Shown: piece after piece, positions 15,869 through 18,927 of the stretch
How positions within the stretch are numbered: the first letter of the stretch is position 1
Layout: the number at the start of each line of letters is the position of its first letter
Assembly (NCBI GenBank): GCA_041493035.1
Contig: JBGPYB010000095.1
Coordinates: 1 to 18,927, forward strand
Direction of reading: 5' to 3'
Length of the DNA stretch: 18,927 nt
From: JBGPYB01 sp041493035
Lineage (GTDB): Bacteria > Acidobacteriota > Vicinamibacteria > Fen-336
Notes under the pieces: generated by a model
The model's database searches: none
What the model was told of the DNA's origin: nothing
What the model saw: the letters and a program-made list of their open reading frames with translations, nothing else
Position numbers and translations under genes: made by a program

Positions 15869-17328
15869 AGGCCCAGCTCCTGTTCCGCGATCGCCGCAGC
15901 CACACCCAGACCTTCAGCCTCAAGGCCGCGGAGTCGATCCTCGGCCGCGACGCGGGGATCGCCGTGCCTGTCTCGAGGGATGGCGTCTCGAGGCACCATG
16001 CTCGGATCCTGAAGGAGGGAGACGGGTACGTCATCGAGGACCTCCGCAGCACGAATGGCACGTTCCTGAACGGCCAGGCCGTCGCGCGAGACTCACTTCG
16101 CCACCTGGACGTCATCGGCCTCGGCAAAGAGGCCGAACTGATCTTCGTGCTCCGCCCCGACGAGGCGAAGACCATCCGAAAGGTCGTCGTCCTCGACGCG
16201 TCGCTGCTTCGGGACACGCCCGGCGCGACGCCCGAAGCGCTCCCGGTCGGCGAGGTGACGGTGGGACGTTCGAGCGCGTGCAACATCGTGGCGACCCAGG
16301 GCCCCGTCTCGAAGATCCACTGCCGGATTGTAAGGACACAGAAGCAGGTGACGCTCGAGGACCTCGGATCCTCCAACGGCACGTTCGTCAACGGCGAGCG
16401 CGTGATGTCGGCGGTCCTTCACGAGGGGGACACGCTCACCCTCGGCGCGGTGGAGGTCTTCAAGGTGAAGGTCGAGCTGGGGGAGATCACGTCCGCCTCA
16501 GGTGTTCACGACGCTCCCGCTCCCCCGACGATGACGCCGAAGCCGGCCGAGGCCCGTCGATTCTCGGCGGAATGGAAGACGCGCTACGAGTGGGATCCTT
16601 CGGAGCTGGCGGAATTGGCCGCTCTCCAGAAGAAGCTCCACGAAGAGGAGGCGGCGCGGCAAGCGCCGCCGGCGCGCGGCAAGCCGCGGGCCCCGGGGAA
16701 GGCCGAGGAGCCGCCCCCAGCCAAGCCGGCGGCTGCGGCCGCAAAGCCCGCGGCGAAGCCTGCGCCGTCCGCGCCCGCGCCGAAGGCGCCTGCTCCAGCC
16801 AAGCCGGCTGCCGCGGCAACTCCTGCTCAGGCCGCCGCCATTCCGGCGCCCGCAAAGCTCGTCGAGTCTCCCAAGACGCCTCCGGTGGCACCGAGCCCCG
16901 AGCCCGCCAAGCCCCCCGAGCCTCCGCAGGCAAAACCGGTGACTGCACCGCCGCCGGCGGCGGTCGCGCCGCCCGCCGCCGCTCCCGCGGTCTCTCCGAA
17001 GTCGGCCGCGCGCGCGCCATCGTCCGGCCGCATCGTGGAAGTGCGGCTTCGCGGCAAGGAAGTCGACCTGGCTGCGACCGAGACGGGTGCCCACGAGCTG
17101 GGCCGCGACAAAGCCGCCGCCCTGCGCGTCAACCATGCGACTGTCTCGCGGCAGCACGCACGGATCATCATCTCTGACGATCGCGGCGTCGCCTACGTCC
17201 AAGACCGGGGCGGCGCCAACGGCACGCGGCTGAACGGCGTCGCGATCAAGGAGATCAAGCTGCTGAACGACGGCGACACCGTCTCCATCGGCGACATCGA
17301 CCTGGCGGTCTCGATCCGCCGCGAGTAG
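15865..17328 (+). CDS. Triple FHA-domain protein
   Basis: FHA domains bind phosphothreonine peptides. Three are visible in this 487-residue protein: about 5-97 (GR at 27-28, SRHHA at 42, STNGT at 62), 128-205 (GR at 134-135, SKIHC at 149, SSNGT at 169) and 388-485 (GR at 413-414, SRQHA at 428, GANGT at 450). A Pro/Ala/Lys linker (about 265-385) separates the second from the third. No signal peptide or membrane helix is present, so it is cytoplasmic. The ATG at 15865 overlaps the stop of the decaheme gene. Starting upstream at 15793 would add non-FHA residues antisense-like to the cytochrome frame, so I reject it. Its place as last gene of a redox operon suggests control or assembly of the complex by Ser/Thr phosphorylation; no kinase gene is in the window. 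Confidence 0.92.
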   Translation: MKAQLLFRDRRSHTQTFSLKAAESILGRDAGIAVPVSRDGVSRHHARILKEGDGYVIEDLRSTNGTFLNGQAVARDSLRHLDVIGLGKEAELIFVLRPDEAKTIRKVVVLDASLLRDTPGATPEALPVGEVTVGRSSACNIVATQGPVSKIHCRIVRTQKQVTLEDLGSSNGTFVNGERVMSAVLHEGDTLTLGAVEVFKVKVELGEITSASGVHDAPAPPTMTPKPAEARRFSAEWKTRYEWDPSELAELAALQKKLHEEEAARQAPPARGKPRAPGKAEEPPPAKPAAAAAKPAAKPAPSAPAPKAPAPAKPAAAATPAQAAAIPAPAKLVESPKTPPVAPSPEPAKPPEPPQAKPVTAPPPAAVAPPAAAPAVSPKSAARAPSSGRIVEVRLRGKEVDLAATETGAHELGRDKAAALRVNHATVSRQHARIIISDDRGVAYVQDRGGANGTRLNGVAIKEIKLLNDGDTVSIGDIDLAVSIRRE

Positions 17329-17330
17329 AT

Positions 17331-17360
17331 CGGGCGGTCGAGGCCCCCGTCGACAGCCCG
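17331..17360. terminator. Bidirectional hairpin between convergent genes
   Basis: An 11-bp stem with one G-A mismatch (CGGGC-G-GTCGA at 17331-17341 against TCGAC-A-GCCCG at 17350-17360) encloses an 8-base loop. It fills the gap between the FHA gene stop (17328) and the convergent cytochrome c stop (17362), so it can serve both. No T-run follows on either side. Confidence 0.6.
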
Positions 17361-17361
17361 C

Positions 17362-17781
17362 CTAAGGAACGGGAGGCGTCTGGATCGACTTCAGGTACTG
17401 GATCAGCGTCCAGATGTCGGCCTGTGCCCAACCCTCGCTGCGCTTCGCGCCGGTCTTGGCCAGGACCTTTCCCCAGACCGGCATCTCCCGGGTCCCGTGA
17501 GCGGAAGCGGTCTGAGTCCCGTCGATGGACGTCCGGATCCGCGCCTCGTCGAAAACGCCGTTCTTCTGCGGGAGCTTCGTCAGGTCCGCCACTGGACCCT
17601 TGAGGCTCGCCGCCACCGGCCCGCCACCCTTGGCATCGGCCCCATGGCACGCGGCGCACCGCTCCAGGAAGAGCGCCCGGCCGGCTCCCAGGGTCTGTGC
17701 GTCCGGCGCCTTGGAGTCGGCCGCCTGCGCGAGCGCGCCGGTCGTCAGCAGGATCCCTACCAGGAAAACCCAGCCCTTCAT
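17362..17781 (-). CDS. Small monoheme cytochrome c, periplasmic
   Basis: The product is 139 residues with a signal peptide (cleavage near ALAQA, residue 20) and a single class I cytochrome c domain. CAACH at 42-46 binds heme, M100 in REMPVWG is the likely sixth ligand, and the C-terminal helix WTLIQYLKSI is typical. It fits the soluble carriers annotated as cytochrome c or c551/c552-like. The ATG at 17781 follows a strong AGGAGGAG ribosome binding site (17784-17791). It is convergent with the FHA gene and therefore a separate transcription unit. Its closeness to two multiheme operons makes it a candidate periplasmic shuttle for them, which is inference only. Confidence 0.92.
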   Translation of the reverse strand: MKGWVFLVGILLTTGALAQAADSKAPDAQTLGAGRALFLERCAACHGADAKGGGPVAASLKGPVADLTKLPQKNGVFDEARIRTSIDGTQTASAHGTREMPVWGKVLAKTGAKRSEGWAQADIWTLIQYLKSIQTPPVP

Positions 17782-17828
17782 GGCTCCTCCTCTGTCGAGC
17801 GAGAACGACGTCGCACGCCCGTCAAAGG

Positions 17829-17872
17829 ATTCTATTCGAATGTTCCTTCGATGGGAATGATCCGAATGGATC
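17829..17872 (-). promoter_or_regulatory. Promoter and dyad upstream of the monoheme cytochrome c gene
   Basis: On the minus strand TTCCCA (17852-17857) and TAGAAT (17829-17834) are separated by 17 bases: a good -10 with a weak -35. An imperfect dyad with arms TTCG-N4-TTCC (17835-17846) and GGAA-N5-CGAA (17854-17866) fills the spacer and reaches into the -35. A second perfect inverted repeat, GATCC-GAAT-GGATC, lies at 17859-17872. The remaining sequence to 17973 shows no clear feature apart from a TAGACT box at 17962-17967. Confidence 0.4.
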
Positions 17873-17973
17873 ACAAGGTGCCCCGCCGCAGCGCTCCGGC
17901 CGGGCTTAAGGCCAGGGCTCTGAGCTGCGCCACCACGGTCCCTGCTTCGGCAACGCCGAGGTAGACTTCTCCA

Positions 17974-18927
17974 ATGCCCGCCGCGTGCAATCGCCTCGCC
18001 GACGAATCCAGCCCTTACCTGCTTCTCCATGCGCACAATCCCGTCGACTGGTACCCGTGGGGGGAGGAGGCGTTCGAGAAAGCGCGCCGCGAAGACAAAC
18101 CGATCTTCCTGTCGGTGGGGTACTCGACCTGTTATTGGTGTCACGTCATGGAGCGGGAGTGTTTCTCGGATCCCGAGATCGCGCGGCAGATCAACGACGG
18201 CTTCGTCTCCATCAAGCTCGACCGGGAAGAGCGCCCCGACATCGACGAGATCTACATGGCGGCGACCCAGCTCATTACGCGATCGGGAGGCTGGCCCAAC
18301 TCGCTGTTCCTGACCCACGACCGCAAGCCCTTCTTCGCCGGCACCTACTTCCCACCGACCGACCGCATGGGGCGCCCCGGTTTCCCGCGCGTGCTGACTT
18401 CCCTGCGCGAAGCCTGGGCCCTACGCCGGGCCGAGGTGCTGGAGCAGGCCGAGGTCATGGCCGCCGCCATTCGGGCGCAGATGGGCGCCGTGGACGGGAG
18501 CCCCAGGCTCCCCGACCCCGGAGTCGTCGCGGCGACGCAGGCGTCCCTCGCGCGGCGCTTCGACGCCGAGCGGGGCGGCTTCAGCCCGGCACCGAAGTTC
18601 CCGTCCCCGTCGAACCTCTTCTTCCTGTTGGACCGCGCCAGGGACGGGGACGCGGAGTCCCGCGAGATGCTCGTCGTGACCCTCGACCAGATGGCGCGCG
18701 GCGGAATCCACGACCAGATCGGCGGCGGGTTCCACCGCTACTCGACCGACGCCGAGTGGCTCGTGCCGCACTTCGAGAAGATGCTTTACGACAACGCGGG
18801 GCTGGCGCTCCTCTATGCCGAATCCGCGTCGCTCGCACCCGGCGCCGGGTTCGAGCGCGTCTCCCGCTCGACTCTCGACTTCGTTCTGCGCGAGATGACC
18901 GGTCCGGAAGGCGCCTTCCTCTCCGCC
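17974..18927 (+). CDS. DUF255/YyaL-type thioredoxin-fold protein, N-terminal part
   Basis: The reading frame is open for 318 codons to the window edge; the family is usually about 600-700 residues, so less than half is visible. The N-terminus shows the family pattern: NRLADESSPYLLLHAHNPVDW, the GYSTCYWCHVM active-site segment with a CxxC pair (most members have CHWC), and the DREERPDIDEIYM, GGWPNSLFLT, GTYFPP, FSPAPKFPSP and GGGFHRYSTD...HFEKMLYDNA motifs. These identify the thioredoxin-like domain and the start of the alpha/alpha toroid seen in YyaL and human SPATA20. The biochemical role is not established. The ATG at 17974 has no ribosome binding site. A TAGACT box ends 7 bases before it, so the mRNA could be leaderless. 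It is divergent from the monoheme cytochrome c gene. Confidence 0.93.
   Translation, partial: MPAACNRLADESSPYLLLHAHNPVDWYPWGEEAFEKARREDKPIFLSVGYSTCYWCHVMERECFSDPEIARQINDGFVSIKLDREERPDIDEIYMAATQLITRSGGWPNSLFLTHDRKPFFAGTYFPPTDRMGRPGFPRVLTSLREAWALRRAEVLEQAEVMAAAIRAQMGAVDGSPRLPDPGVVAATQASLARRFDAERGGFSPAPKFPSPSNLFFLLDRARDGDAESREMLVVTLDQMARGGIHDQIGGGFHRYSTDAEWLVPHFEKMLYDNAGLALLYAESASLAPGAGFERVSRSTLDFVLREMTGPEGAFLSA

Noticed and set aside
16700..17020. Low-complexity GCC/CCG-rich stretch as a DNA repeat element
   Set aside because: It encodes the Pro/Ala/Lys linker of the FHA protein in frame, with no regular repeat unit.
1..18927. CRISPR array, tRNA/rRNA, transposase or phage genes
   Set aside because: I looked for regularly spaced repeats, cloverleaf sequences and transposase-like proteins on both strands and saw none; a dedicated tRNA search could not be run.

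Overview
The window is about 19 kb of GC-rich DNA with tightly packed genes, many of them overlapping by 1-4 bases. It comes from a Gram-negative bacterium, because one gene encodes a probable outer-membrane beta-barrel and several encode periplasmic multiheme cytochromes. The gene style (long Pro/Ala linkers, multi-FHA proteins, LVIVD propellers, GlcG-type heme-binding proteins) resembles Acidobacteriota, Myxococcota or similar environmental lineages. This is an impression only: no marker gene here fixes the phylum.

Left edge (1-2232): the start of a secreted protein, a complete glycerol kinase gene (TTG start), and, divergent from it, an aquaglyceroporin gene broken after the first NPA box. 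At the break it runs straight into the 3' end of a convergent gene for a 66-residue membrane protein.

Leftward operon (10085 to 2326): a secreted double GlcG/HbpS-like protein, a 790-residue probable outer-membrane barrel with three N-terminal SH3-like repeats, and a 1214-residue protein with ten CxxCH heme motifs followed by a seven-blade LVIVD propeller. Together they resemble a porin-cytochrome conduit.

Rightward operon (10272 to 17328): five genes joined by overlaps or a 4-bp gap. They encode a tetraheme c554-like cytochrome with a long Pro/Ala tail, a cytoplasmic fusion of two cyclic-nucleotide-binding folds with a four-cluster ferredoxin, a five-helix diheme cytochrome b (two H-x13-H pairs), a membrane-anchored decaheme cytochrome whose six and four hemes are separated by a helical rod, and a triple-FHA cytoplasmic protein. 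The simplest reading is a membrane redox complex linking a cytoplasmic Fe-S subunit and the quinone pool to periplasmic cytochromes, with a phosphothreonine-reading accessory protein. The two operons diverge from one 186-bp region carrying a promoter candidate for each direction. They may form one route between the inner membrane and the cell surface, for extracellular electron transfer or respiration of an external acceptor. The function and direction of flow are inferred.

Right edge (17331-18927): a hairpin between convergent genes, a small monoheme cytochrome c with a possible operator in its promoter, and the 5' part of a DUF255/YyaL-type thioredoxin-fold protein. The window encodes 25 CxxCH motifs in all. 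I saw no tRNA, rRNA, CRISPR array, insertion sequence or phage gene.
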